Source of the DNA: CAYQSU01 sp964420325
GTDB lineage: Bacteria > Pseudomonadota > Alphaproteobacteria > Rhodospirillales > Defluviicoccaceae
Reading direction: 5' to 3'
NCBI GenBank assembly: GCA_964420325.1
Contig: CAYQSU010000045.1
Span: forward strand, 1 to 28,480
DNA length: 28,480 nt
In this document: positions 7,334-17,627 of the stretch, one piece after another
Layout of the letters: every line of letters starts with the position of its first letter
Position numbering within the stretch: the stretch's first letter is position 1
Notes under the pieces: model-generated
Told to the model about the DNA's origin: nothing
Seen by the model: the letters and a program-made list of their open reading frames with translations, nothing else
Database searches by the model: none
Program-made: the position numbers and the translations under genes

Positions 7334-7364
7334 GCCGCCGGCGTCGCCAGTCGACGCCGGCGGC
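7334..7364 (+). terminator. Strong hairpin after the cold-shock gene
   Basis: A perfect 13-bp inverted repeat (7334-7346 with 7352-7364) with a 5-nt CCAGT loop begins 10 bp past the stop codon. It is followed by a GC-rich stretch and only TTCCCC, so it is terminator-like without a proper U-tract, as is common in very GC-rich genomes. Confidence 0.6.
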
Positions 7365-7476
7365 TTCGGCGGCCGTTCCCCTTCGACCCGACTTGCGGCC
7401 CTGCATGCCAGAATGGTAGGTCTCGACGCCCGCGACGCAGGGCGCGGCGCCGCACCATCCGTCTGGAGCCGAAGCC

Positions 7477-9657
<2,181 letters not shown>

Positions 9658-9659
9658 TC

Positions 9660-9677
9660 GCCCGCGCCGGCGCGGGC
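9660..9677. repeat. 18-bp perfect palindrome between glycosidase and malic enzyme genes
   Basis: GCCCGCGCCGGCGCGGGC starts 2 bp past the glycosidase stop. It can fold into a strong hairpin in either strand and could stabilise the 3' end of the upstream mRNA or weaken read-through into maeB. There is no T-run. Confidence 0.5.
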
Positions 9678-9732
9678 ACCTGCCACCGGGCCGCTCTGCG
9701 CCGCATCGAATCCAAGGGAGAAGGGAAGAACC

Positions 9733-11988
9733 GTGGAGAAAGTCACCAGAGACGCCGTGCTGCGCTATCACTCGGAAGGGCGCAAGGGCAAGATCGAGGT
9801 CGTCCCCTCGAAGCCGAGCCTCACCCAGTACGATCTGAGCCTTGCCTACACGCCCGGTGTCGCCGTCCCGGTCTTGGAGATCGCCGAGAACCCGGAGGCC
9901 GCCTACGAGTACACGACCAAGAGCAATCTCGTCGGTGTCATCAGCAACGGCACGGCCATTCTCGGTCTCGGCAATCTCGGCCCCCTCGCCAGCAAGCCGG
10001 TGATGGAAGGCAAGGGGCTGTTGTTCAAGCGCTTCGCCGACATCGACGTGTTCGACATCGAGATCGACGCCTCGGAGCCCGAGGCCGTGGTCAACATCGT
10101 CCGCGCGCTCGCTCCGACGTTCGGCGGCATCAACCTCGAGGACATCAAGGCGCCGGAGTGTTTCGCCATCGAGGAACGGCTGCGCGAGCTTCTCGACATT
10201 CCGGTGTTTCACGACGACCAGCACGGCACGGCGATCATCACCAGCGCCGGCCTGTTCAACGCCCTCGAGCTTACGGGCCGCAAGATCCACGGGGTGAAGG
10301 TCGTGTTCTCGGGGGCCGGCGCCGCCGGCATCGGCTGCGCCGAGCTTCTGGTTCGGGCGGGCGTGCCGCGCGCGAACATCACCCTTTGTGACAAGGACGG
10401 AGTGGTGTTCAAGGGCCGTACCGTCAACATGAACCCCTACATGGAGCGGTTCGCCCAGGACACCGATGCCCGCACGCTTGCCGAGGCGATCGTCGGCGCC
10501 GACGTGTTCATCGGCGTCTCAGTCGGCGGCATCGTCTCCAACGAGATGGTCCGCAGCATGGCCGACCGCCCGATCATCTTCGCCATGGCCAATCCCGATC
10601 CCGAGATCACCTACGAGGACGCCAAGGCCGCATGTCCCGACGCCATCGTCGCCACCGGCCGCAGCGATTATCCCAACCAGGTCAACAATGTTCTGTGCTT
10701 TCCGTTCATCTTCCGGGGAGCCCTCGACGTGCGCGCCCGGCAGATCACCGACGGCATGAAGCTCGCGGCGGCACGGGCGCTGGCGGCCCTCGCCCACTCC
10801 GACGTGCCGGACTCGGTGCTGAAGGCCTACGGCACCGAAAGCCTCCTGTTCGGCCCCGACTACATCCTTCCAAAGCCGGTCGATCCGAGGGTCCTCCTAT
10901 GGGTGGCGCCGGCGGTGGCGCAGGCCGCGATCGCCGAGGGGGTCGCCCGCAAGTCGTTGGACACGACCACCTATCGCGAGGCGCTCGAAAGCCGGCTCGG
11001 CAAGGACTGGGCGCTGATGCGGACCATCTTCAACAAGGCTCGCAGCGCGCCGAAGCGGATCGTCTTCGCCGAGGGCGAGGAGCCGAAGATCATCCGCGCC
11101 GCCGCCGAGATTCAGGCGCAAGGCCTGGGCGACCCGATCCTCATCGGCGCGGAAAGCGCGATCGAACGCACGATCGCCGACCTCGGTCTCGACTACCAGC
11201 CGAAGGTCGTCGATCCCAGGGAGTTCCCGCGCGCCGAAACCTACGCCAAGGTCCTGTTCAAGCGCCGCCAGCGCAAGGGGATCACCCTGCCCGAGGCGCG
11301 CGAGATGGCGCGGCGCCCCAACTACTTCGGTCTGCTCATGGTGCAGAGCGGGGATGCCGATGCCTTCATCTCGGGATTGACCACCAACTATGTCGAAGCA
11401 TTGCACCCGGCCTTTCAGGTGATCGGCACCCGTCCCGACGTGCGGCGGGCCGCGGCCCTGTTCATCATGGTCATCCGCGATCGGGTGTTCTTCTTCGCCG
11501 ACTGCGCCGTCAACATCCTGCCTTCGGCGGTGGACCTCGCCGACATCGCCGAGTTGTCGGCCGAGGTCGCGACCAACTTCGACATCCGCACCCGCATCGC
11601 CATGCTGTCATTCTCCAACTTCGGCAGCGTCGCCCACCCGAGCCCGCAGACGGTTGCGAAGGCGGTCGAGATCCTGAGGCAGCGCAGGCCCGATCTCGAC
11701 GTCGACGGCGAGATGGCCGCCGACGTTGCCGTGGTCCCGGACCTGATCGACCGCCTCTACTCGTTCTCGCGGGTGCGGGAGGCCAATGTCCTGATCTTTC
11801 CCGATCTCAACGCCGCCAACGCGTCCTACAAGCTGATGCAGCGGCTCGGCGGTGCCGAGGCCATCGGTCCGGTGCTGATGGGCATGGCGCGTGCCGTGCA
11901 CGTCCTGTTGCCGTCCGACGACGTCCGCGACATCGTCAACATGGCCGCGATCGCCGTGGTCGATGCCCAGATGCGCGCGCTCGCCTGA
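9733..11988 (+). CDS. maeB: NADP-type malic enzyme with C-terminal phosphotransacetylase-like domain
   Basis: A 751-residue MaeB-type malic enzyme, which decarboxylates malate to pyruvate while reducing NAD(P). The malic domain (about 1-430) shows the tyrosine in LAYTPGVA (Y39), the lysine in EGKG (K94), the metal-site segments PECF (about 141-144) and HDDQHGTA (about 160-167), and the dinucleotide-binding GAGAAGIG (194-201). The remainder (from about 435, ARSAPKRIVFAEGEEPKI onward) is a phosphotransacetylase-like domain, which in this family is catalytically inactive and thought to sense acetyl-CoA. The start is GTG 9733, behind an AAGGGA-type site. The enzyme would supply NADPH and pyruvate from C4 acids. 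Confidence 0.94.
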   Translation: MEKVTRDAVLRYHSEGRKGKIEVVPSKPSLTQYDLSLAYTPGVAVPVLEIAENPEAAYEYTTKSNLVGVISNGTAILGLGNLGPLASKPVMEGKGLLFKRFADIDVFDIEIDASEPEAVVNIVRALAPTFGGINLEDIKAPECFAIEERLRELLDIPVFHDDQHGTAIITSAGLFNALELTGRKIHGVKVVFSGAGAAGIGCAELLVRAGVPRANITLCDKDGVVFKGRTVNMNPYMERFAQDTDARTLAEAIVGADVFIGVSVGGIVSNEMVRSMADRPIIFAMANPDPEITYEDAKAACPDAIVATGRSDYPNQVNNVLCFPFIFRGALDVRARQITDGMKLAAARALAALAHSDVPDSVLKAYGTESLLFGPDYILPKPVDPRVLLWVAPAVAQAAIAEGVARKSLDTTTYREALESRLGKDWALMRTIFNKARSAPKRIVFAEGEEPKIIRAAAEIQAQGLGDPILIGAESAIERTIADLGLDYQPKVVDPREFPRAETYAKVLFKRRQRKGITLPEAREMARRPNYFGLLMVQSGDADAFISGLTTNYVEALHPAFQVIGTRPDVRRAAALFIMVIRDRVFFFADCAVNILPSAVDLADIAELSAEVATNFDIRTRIAMLSFSNFGSVAHPSPQTVAKAVEILRQRRPDLDVDGEMAADVAVVPDLIDRLYSFSRVREANVLIFPDLNAANASYKLMQRLGGAEAIGPVLMGMARAVHVLLPSDDVRDIVNMAAIAVVDAQMRALA

Positions 11989-12017
11989 ACGGATCAGCCG
12001 ACCCCGGTCTTGACCGC

Positions 12018-12149
12018 TTACGGGTCGCGGTGCCGGTCGATGAACTCGAACGAATTGGGGTCCCGCTTCACGCCGTTCTCAGAGCCGGCCGTGAACACGG
12101 CGGTCGGCAGCAACAGCGCCGCCAGCACCGCTAGATGTACCGCACGCAT
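12018..12149 (-). CDS. Small predicted exported peptide downstream of hpnJ
   Basis: A 43-residue frame starts 15 bp past the hpnJ stop. The ATG at 12149 has an excellent GAGGAG 6 bp upstream, and the frame ends in TAA. Residues 1-21 form a signal peptide (MRAVHLAVLAALLLP, then a TAVFTA-G cleavage region), leaving about 22 polar, charged residues (start GSENGVKRDP, end DRHRDP). I recognise no family. It lies at the 3' end of a transcript encoding two radical SAM enzymes, so a modified peptide is conceivable. However, hopanoid enzymes do not need a peptide substrate, and the mature part has no Cys or Thr cluster typical of modified peptides. A small periplasmic accessory protein is equally possible. 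Confidence 0.5.
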   Translation of the reverse strand: MRAVHLAVLAALLLPTAVFTAGSENGVKRDPNSFEFIDRHRDP

Positions 12150-12164
12150 GGCCCACTCCTCACG

Positions 12165-13595
12165 TCAGACACGGTTCTCGCGCGCCCTGAGGAAGCGGAA
12201 GAACTCGACCCCTTCCCTGAGCCTCCGCTTCATCATGTCGAAATCTCGGACCATCTCCGAGGTCATGTCGACGATCTTGCCGGGACGGAGATAGAACCGC
12301 TTGTAGAACTCGGCGACGGCGTCGAAGATCTCGTCGTGGGAGAGGTGCGGGTAGCTCAGCGAGCTGACCTGCACGCCGTGCTCCTCGACCAGCCGCCCCT
12401 CGTTGGCGCTGTCGAGCAGCCAGCCGTTCTGCTTCGCCTGGTTGTACAGGTACGTGCCCGGGTACGCGGCGGCGAGCGACACCTGCAGGGTGTGCGGGTT
12501 GACCTCCTTGGCGAAGCGGATCGTCTCCTCGATCGTCTCCCGCGTCTCGCCGGGGAGGCCGACGACGAAGGTGCCGTGGATGGTGATCCCGAGCCTGTGG
12601 CAGTCCTCGCTGAACCGGCGCGCCCACTCGATGCGCATGCCCTTCTTGATGTTGTGAAGGATCTGCTGGTTGCCCGACTCGTAGCCGACGACGAACAGGC
12701 GGAGCCCGTTCTCCTTCAGGACCTGCAAGGTCTCGTAGGGCACGTTCGCCTTGGCGTTGCAGGACCACCGCACGCCCAGCGCGCCGAGCCGGCGGGCGAG
12801 CTCCTCCACCCGCGGCAGATCGTCGGTAAGGGTGTCGTCGTCGAAGAAGAACTCCTTGACCTGCGGGAAGTAGCGCTTGGCCTTGGCGATCTCGTCGACG
12901 ACGTGACCGACGCTGCGGGTGCGATAGCGGTGGCCGCCGATGGTCTGCGGCCACAGGCAGAAGGTGCAGCGGGACTTGCAGCCCCGGCCGGTGTAAACCG
13001 AAAGATAGGGATGGTAGAGATAGCCGATGAAGTAGTCCTCGATGACCAGATCGCGCTTGTAGACGTCGACGACGTGGGGAAGCTGATCCATGTCCTCGAG
13101 GACGGCGCGCGGCCGATTGTGGACGATGCGTCCCTGGCTCCGGAAGCTGAGGCCGCCGATCGCCGCCAGCAGCCGCCCCTCCGCGATCTCCTGGATAGTG
13201 AAATCGAACTCGTTGCCGGCGACGAAGTCGATGGCCGCGGAGGCCTTCAGCGACAGCTCCGGGTTCACCGCCACGTGCGCACCGACGAAGCCGATGACGA
13301 GGCCGGGGTTGGCGTCCTTCATTGCCTCGGCGACGCGAACGTCGGCGGCGAACGAGGGCGTGCTCGTGTGCATGACGCAGAGCTCGTAGTCGCCGGCGAG
13401 CGGCAGCACCTGGTCGAGTTCCATGCCGCGGGCCGGCGCATCGACGAGGCGGCTTCCGGGGACGAGCGCCGCCGGCTGCGCCAGCCAGGTCGGATACCAG
13501 AACGAGCGGATCTCGCGGCGCGCCTGGTAGCGGGCGCCGGCCCCCCCGTCGAATCCCTCGAACGAGGGCGGGTTCAGGAACAACGTGCGCATCAT
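12165..13595 (-). CDS. hpnJ: Hopanoid biosynthesis radical SAM protein HpnJ
   Basis: This 476-residue enzyme is assigned to HpnJ, which converts the glucosaminyl head group of bacteriohopanetetrol into the cyclitol ether. The N-terminus matches the family almost word for word from memory (FLNPPSFEGFDGGAGARYQ), followed by a B12-binding-like domain (about 1-150). The radical SAM core has C206, C210 and C213 in GRGCKSRCTFCLWPQ, the FFFDDDT segment and GYESGNQQILHNIKKGMR. ATG 13595 has GGGGAG 9 bp upstream; a second ATG follows directly at 13592. It lies 40 bp after the second radical SAM gene on the same strand. Confidence in the family is high. The exact head group here is uncertain because the HpnK deacetylase gene is not in the window. 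Confidence 0.95.
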   Translation of the reverse strand: MMRTLFLNPPSFEGFDGGAGARYQARREIRSFWYPTWLAQPAALVPGSRLVDAPARGMELDQVLPLAGDYELCVMHTSTPSFAADVRVAEAMKDANPGLVIGFVGAHVAVNPELSLKASAAIDFVAGNEFDFTIQEIAEGRLLAAIGGLSFRSQGRIVHNRPRAVLEDMDQLPHVVDVYKRDLVIEDYFIGYLYHPYLSVYTGRGCKSRCTFCLWPQTIGGHRYRTRSVGHVVDEIAKAKRYFPQVKEFFFDDDTLTDDLPRVEELARRLGALGVRWSCNAKANVPYETLQVLKENGLRLFVVGYESGNQQILHNIKKGMRIEWARRFSEDCHRLGITIHGTFVVGLPGETRETIEETIRFAKEVNPHTLQVSLAAAYPGTYLYNQAKQNGWLLDSANEGRLVEEHGVQVSSLSYPHLSHDEIFDAVAEFYKRFYLRPGKIVDMTSEMVRDFDMMKRRLREGVEFFRFLRARENRV

Positions 13596-13635
13596 CTCAT
13601 CGCTCTCCCCGGTGGCGAACCACGCCGTGCGTCGC

Positions 13636-14808
13636 CTAGAAGCGGGCGATCCACGGCAGCTCCTCCATGACCGCCCGCAACGAATCGAGGTTGGACCGGC
13701 GCAGCAGCGCCTTGCTCCCCTCGACCACGCGCCCCCGGCGAAAGGCGCCGTAGGCGTCGTGCAGCGAGACGGCGACATGCTGCAGGAGGCTCGAATCGCG
13801 GTAGCAGTTGATCATGCACCGCGTGCAGCCGTCGCGGACGAGCTTGCTCGCGTCAAACTCGTAGATCGAGCACATCGGCTCTTCCCAGTGGTGGCAGCGC
13901 CACAGTTTGAGGTTCCAGTCGAGGAAGAAGAACCGGAAGCCGGCGAGACACGGATAGCGCTGGTCCTCGTCGCGCACGAAGCGCTGCATCTCGTCCAGGG
14001 AGAGGCGCGGGTTGACGACGTGGAACCGGGACTTCAACGCCTTGACCTTCTCGTAGGCCTTGAACAGCTCGTCGCGGCTGTGGGTGACGAGGCCGCTATC
14101 CGAGTACCCGAGGAAGAACGAGGGCAGGTCGGTGAGAGGATACGAGAACACCACGCAGTCGAAGCCGAGCTCGGTGAGAAAGCCCGGCAGCGCGTCGTAA
14201 TCGACGAGGCGGCTCATGGTCACCGACGCCGTCGCTTCAAGGCCCAGCTCGGCGATCAGCGCGTTGGCCTCGCGGATCCGCTCGCAGACCCCGGGCAGTC
14301 CCCGGTTGCCCTCGTGCGCCTCGCGCGTCGCGGCGTCGACCGAGATGATGAAGCTGGAGAGGCCGGCGTCCGCCAGAGCGTGGATCTTCTCCCGTTTCAG
14401 GAGCCCGGCATTGGTGACCAGCATCACCTTCATGCCGAGCCCGGCGGCGTGGCCGACGATCGCCACCAGATCCGGATGCAGCGTCGGCTCGCCGCCCGTC
14501 AGCACCAGATAGCGGATGCCCTCGCGATAGAGGATGTCGATGGCATCCAACGCCCCTTGGCGGTCGACGAACGTCCACTGATCCTTGGGCAGCTTGTCGC
14601 GCGCGAAGTTGCAGAAGCCGCAGTTGGCGTTGCAGGCGTTGTTCAGCGCGAACTGGCAGAATCCGGGTCCGCCCGATTCGAACACCAGGCGCAAGACGTC
14701 GCGCTTGCTCACCTTGCCGGTCTTCCGCTCCCGCGCGGGCGCCTCGGCCGCGGTCCTCTCGAGCCGGACGCCCTTCTGCCTGTACCCCGGTGCGGCGATC
14801 CCGCTCAC
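13636..14808 (-). CDS. Radical SAM protein with Cys-rich SPASM-like C-terminus, hopanoid locus
   Basis: A 390-residue radical SAM enzyme of unassigned specificity. The cluster-binding motif is C59, C63 and C66 (NACNANCGFCNF), followed by TGGEPTLHPDL (104-114), LVTNAG and IISVDA, which place it near the MoaA/PqqE/SPASM group. The C-terminal third holds six further cysteines, spaced as YPCLAG, WRCHHW, EPMCSI and GCTRCMINC, suggesting auxiliary Fe-S binding. GTG 14808 is chosen because TGGAG lies 8 bp upstream; an in-frame ATG at 14898 would add 30 low-complexity residues. It is not HpnH, HpnP or HpnR as I know them. Its place before hpnJ suggests a tailoring step on the hopanoid head group; SPASM enzymes include dehydrogenases and epimerases of aminocyclitols. 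Confidence 0.8.
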   Translation of the reverse strand: MSGIAAPGYRQKGVRLERTAAEAPARERKTGKVSKRDVLRLVFESGGPGFCQFALNNACNANCGFCNFARDKLPKDQWTFVDRQGALDAIDILYREGIRYLVLTGGEPTLHPDLVAIVGHAAGLGMKVMLVTNAGLLKREKIHALADAGLSSFIISVDAATREAHEGNRGLPGVCERIREANALIAELGLEATASVTMSRLVDYDALPGFLTELGFDCVVFSYPLTDLPSFFLGYSDSGLVTHSRDELFKAYEKVKALKSRFHVVNPRLSLDEMQRFVRDEDQRYPCLAGFRFFFLDWNLKLWRCHHWEEPMCSIYEFDASKLVRDGCTRCMINCYRDSSLLQHVAVSLHDAYGAFRRGRVVEGSKALLRRSNLDSLRAVMEELPWIARF

Positions 14809-15182
14809 CTCTGGTTCTCCACTGATGCCTCCGGATGGTTCGGCTAGCCCGAGGATGCCCGCTTGCCGAGGGGCGCTCCAGATCCGCCGGCTGCCCAAGG
14901 CTTCCTTTAAGTGAGGGCTCGTGTAAGCGATGTCCAGCGGCGAAGCCAGGCTTTTGTGGTCGCATTCATTTGATGCTCCGGCGCTGCCGGCCCTATGCTA
15001 TGAGGGGCGTGCCGGCTCGTGGAGGTCGACCGGCCGCCGCGCCCCGAAGGTCACGGCGAAACAGGGAGGCAGGATCGCGGTCGAGGTGTTGCGGAGAGAT
15101 ACCGAGTCGCCCGTGACCGGCCTTGGCCACCGCCGGTCGCGGATGCCGAGGCCCGTGGCGGCGACCGGGACCGGCGATCGCC
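14809..15182. other. Divergent intergenic region between the radical SAM and FAD oxidoreductase genes
   Basis: This 374-bp interval holds no credible gene. Its middle part (about 14905-15000) is clearly more AT-rich than its surroundings and contains the candidate promoter listed separately. The minus-strand operon must also start from here, but I cannot place its promoter with confidence. Confidence 0.5.
14970..14999 (+). promoter_or_regulatory. Candidate sigma70-type promoter of the FAD oxidoreductase gene
   Basis: TTGATG (14970-14975) and TATGCT (14994-14999) are separated by 18 bp, in an AT-rich patch. Transcription would begin near 15006 and leave a leader of about 175 nt. Assigned by eye only. 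Confidence 0.35.
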
Positions 15183-16439
15183 ATGCATGACTTCATCGTC
15201 GTCGGCGCCGGCATCGCCGGGCTTGCCATCGCCGAGATCCTGCAGCGCTCCGGCCGGTCGGTGCTGCTGCTGGAGGCCAAGGAGCGGATCTGCGGCGAGT
15301 CCTCCGCCCAGCAGCAGGGGTGGTTCCACACCGGCGCGCTCTATGCGGCGCTGCCGTCCGGGCGCTCCTTTCGCCAGCTCGTCGGCAACCTCGATGACGT
15401 GCTGAACTACTACGCCTGCTTTCCCAACATGAACCTGGCGGCGGGGCGCTATCTCCTCACTCGCAACCAGGAAGGCTGGTTCCGCAACCAGACCAGCTAC
15501 TACTTCTATGCCAGCCCGAACGATCCCTCGATCCGACGTTGGCAGCGGTTGCCCTGGCGGCTCGCGACGTTGCGAGCGGCGACCCGGCTCTCCTGGTTCG
15601 AAACGGTGGACTTCACGCGCGAGCTCAGCCCGCAGATCGGCCCGTTGTCGGCCAGCCTCAACCTCTCCCGGTGCGTGTCCCGGCGGCGCTTCGACTTCGC
15701 GCCCGGCGTCGTCGGCAAGGTGATGAAGAGCCGCGACCGCACCATCGACGTCGCGATGCTGACCTGCGATCTCCTGAACTCCTTTCTCAGCCATGGAGGC
15801 GAGCTGAAGACGGGATCGAAGGTAACGCGGATCGACAGGGGATGCGTTTCCGACGAAGCGACGCGCTATCGTGCGAAATACATCATCGTCGCCGCCGGCC
15901 GGAGCTCGGATGTGCTCACCGGCGTCGACATCCGCGTCTGGAAGAGCCCGCTCCTGGTCGTGAAGCCGGCCGTCTCCGACGTCAACTTCATCTGGATGAC
16001 GATGAACGTCGAGCACACCTTCAATCACATCCATCACACGACCAGGGACGCCGGGGACTACTCGCTGATCGGCAACGCGCTCTACTTCTCGCCCGACGAT
16101 CCGACCGATGCCGGTGAAATCCACGCCAAGATGACGGAGAAGACCGCCCGCGTCTTCGGCAAGGACATCCGGCCGGACCAGACCTCGCTGTTCTTCGGCT
16201 ACAAGGCCGAGCTGGCGAACGGCTCCGGCGCCCGCAACTACCAGTACCAGATCATCGAGGCGAGCGATGCCGTGCTGGCGTTGCCGGGGAAGATGTCGCT
16301 CGCCTTCAGCCTCGCGGTCAACGTCTGCCGCCACTTCGGCGTCGATCCGGTGACGGAGCTCCACCGCCTTCAGGACCGGGGCGCGGCCGAGGTGGTCTTT
16401 CGCCCCGAGCACTATCGGCGCTTCGCCGCCCTTCCCTGA
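15183..16439 (+). CDS. FAD-dependent oxidoreductase (DAO type) in hopanoid locus
   Basis: This 418-residue protein has the N-terminal Rossmann FAD motif VVGAGIAGLAIAEIL (residues 6-20, GxGxxG) and an acidic residue closing the second strand (LLLEAKERI). A second flavin-contacting segment is IIVAAGRSSDVL in the middle, as in the glycine/D-amino-acid oxidase and glycerol-3-phosphate dehydrogenase superfamily. ATG 15183 places the FAD motif at the very N-terminus, as expected; no strong ribosome-binding site is visible. It is divergent from the radical SAM pair and convergent with the aminotransferase (24-bp gap). Such enzymes oxidise C-N or C-OH bonds, so it may create the ketone that the neighbouring aminotransferase uses. 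The substrate is unknown. Confidence 0.8.
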   Translation: MHDFIVVGAGIAGLAIAEILQRSGRSVLLLEAKERICGESSAQQQGWFHTGALYAALPSGRSFRQLVGNLDDVLNYYACFPNMNLAAGRYLLTRNQEGWFRNQTSYYFYASPNDPSIRRWQRLPWRLATLRAATRLSWFETVDFTRELSPQIGPLSASLNLSRCVSRRRFDFAPGVVGKVMKSRDRTIDVAMLTCDLLNSFLSHGGELKTGSKVTRIDRGCVSDEATRYRAKYIIVAAGRSSDVLTGVDIRVWKSPLLVVKPAVSDVNFIWMTMNVEHTFNHIHHTTRDAGDYSLIGNALYFSPDDPTDAGEIHAKMTEKTARVFGKDIRPDQTSLFFGYKAELANGSGARNYQYQIIEASDAVLALPGKMSLAFSLAVNVCRHFGVDPVTELHRLQDRGAAEVVFRPEHYRRFAALP

Positions 16440-16442
16440 TCG

Positions 16443-16463
16443 CCGGTCGGGGCGCCGGACCGG
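16443..16463. terminator. Hairpin in the convergent gap of FAD oxidoreductase and aminotransferase genes
   Basis: The 6-bp arms CCGGTC and GACCGG enclose a 9-nt loop and fill almost the whole 24-bp gap, so both transcripts would end with the same stem. There is no T-run on either side, and the last pair abuts the aminotransferase stop codon. Confidence 0.35.
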
Positions 16464-17627
16464 TCAGCCGCGCCCGAGCAGCCGGACGAGGGCGTCGGCG
16501 ACGCGGCCGGCATCCTCGTCGGTCATGCCGCTGGTGATCGGCGGACAGACGTGGTTCGGGCACCAGCGGTCGGCGCCGGGGAACGAGCCCCCGGGATCGA
16601 CGGTCTCGAACACCGGCTGGCGGTGACAGGGAATGTCGTAGACGCCCCCGCCCGGGATCACCCCCTCGGCATGGAGCCCGCTCTTGGCCCGGGAGCCGTC
16701 GCATCCCTCCGGCAACAGCACGATGAGCTTGTACTGGCTCGCCCCGTCCATGTGGGCGGTCGAGACGAAGCGGATGCCGGCCGGCGCGAGCGCCGAGGTG
16801 ATCCGGTCGTAGACCGCCTGCCGTCTCGCCAGCATTTCGGGTAGCTTCCGCAGATGGATCACCCCCTGCAGGGCGGCGACCTCGAGGATGCGGTTGCTGT
16901 TGCCGAGATCATGGTGAAGTCCGCCGAACTTCATACCCCGCTTGCCCTGGTTGCGGAACGACCGCGCGAGGAAGTCCACCTCGGCGTCGTTGGTGGTGAT
17001 CATTCCTCCCTCGAAGGTCGTCATCACCTTGGTCGGGAAGAACGAAAACGCGCCGGCGTCGGCGAGCGCGCCCGCCTTGACCCCGTTGAGCTGGCTGCCG
17101 TGGGCGTGCGCCGCGTCCTCGATGACGAAAAGCTTGTGCGCACGGCAGTAGTCGACGACGGACGGGAACTCCGGCGAGACGACCCCGCCGATGTGCACCC
17201 AGATCACGCCCGCCACCGGCGCCGCGGCGACGGAGGCGCGTTCGTGAGCGTCTCGAACCATGGCCAGCGTCGGCGCGAAGGTCGTCTCGTCCATGTCGAG
17301 AAAGCGCACGCTGCCGCCGGCCCGGATCACCGCCGCCGGTGTGGCGAAGTTGGTGTTGGTCGGCACCAGCACCGTCTTGCCCTCGACGTCGCGGATCCTG
17401 AGCAGAATCTCGAGGGCCGCCGTGCCGCTGCTCACCGCGATGGCGTGGGAAACGCCGATGAAACCGGCGAACGCGTTTTCGAACCCGGCCGTGTAGTCGC
17501 CGAGGATGAGCATGCCCGACCGCATGATGCGCTCGGCGCCTTCGAGAAAGGCCGCGATGTCCGCGTCCGTTGCGTCGAAGAAGAAGGGCTCGATCCTGTG
17601 CTTTGCTTCCGATGCCGTGTCCGTCAT
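16464..17627 (-). CDS. DegT/DnrJ/EryC1/StrS-family PLP aminotransferase
   Basis: A 387-residue fold-type I PLP enzyme that aminates keto-sugars or keto-cyclitols. Visible PLP-site features are the SSGTAALEILL phosphate-binding turn (about 66-76), IEDAAHAHGS (D171 pairs with the pyridine nitrogen) and the Schiff-base lysine K200 in FSFFPTKVMTTFEGG. The ATG at 17627 overlaps the hpnI stop as ATGA, so it is translationally coupled to the hopanoid glycosyltransferase. That overlap is the strongest link between this enzyme and hopanoids. Homologues aminate inososes in aminocyclitol pathways and UDP-4-keto-sugars in surface polysaccharides. Here amination of the head-group sugar or cyclitol is inferred, not shown. 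It is not the class III aminotransferase HpnO. Confidence 0.87.
   Translation of the reverse strand: MTDTASEAKHRIEPFFFDATDADIAAFLEGAERIMRSGMLILGDYTAGFENAFAGFIGVSHAIAVSSGTAALEILLRIRDVEGKTVLVPTNTNFATPAAVIRAGGSVRFLDMDETTFAPTLAMVRDAHERASVAAAPVAGVIWVHIGGVVSPEFPSVVDYCRAHKLFVIEDAAHAHGSQLNGVKAGALADAGAFSFFPTKVMTTFEGGMITTNDAEVDFLARSFRNQGKRGMKFGGLHHDLGNSNRILEVAALQGVIHLRKLPEMLARRQAVYDRITSALAPAGIRFVSTAHMDGASQYKLIVLLPEGCDGSRAKSGLHAEGVIPGGGVYDIPCHRQPVFETVDPGGSFPGADRWCPNHVCPPITSGMTDEDAGRVADALVRLLGRG

Noticed and set aside
9733..11988. Fusion of malic enzyme to phosphotransacetylase as a novelty
   Set aside because: This is the normal architecture of MaeB-type malic enzymes.
15051..16412. A 453-codon minus-strand frame opposite the FAD oxidoreductase
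   Set aside because: It is the antisense shadow of a gene with a clear FAD-binding motif. No family features or ribosome-binding site.
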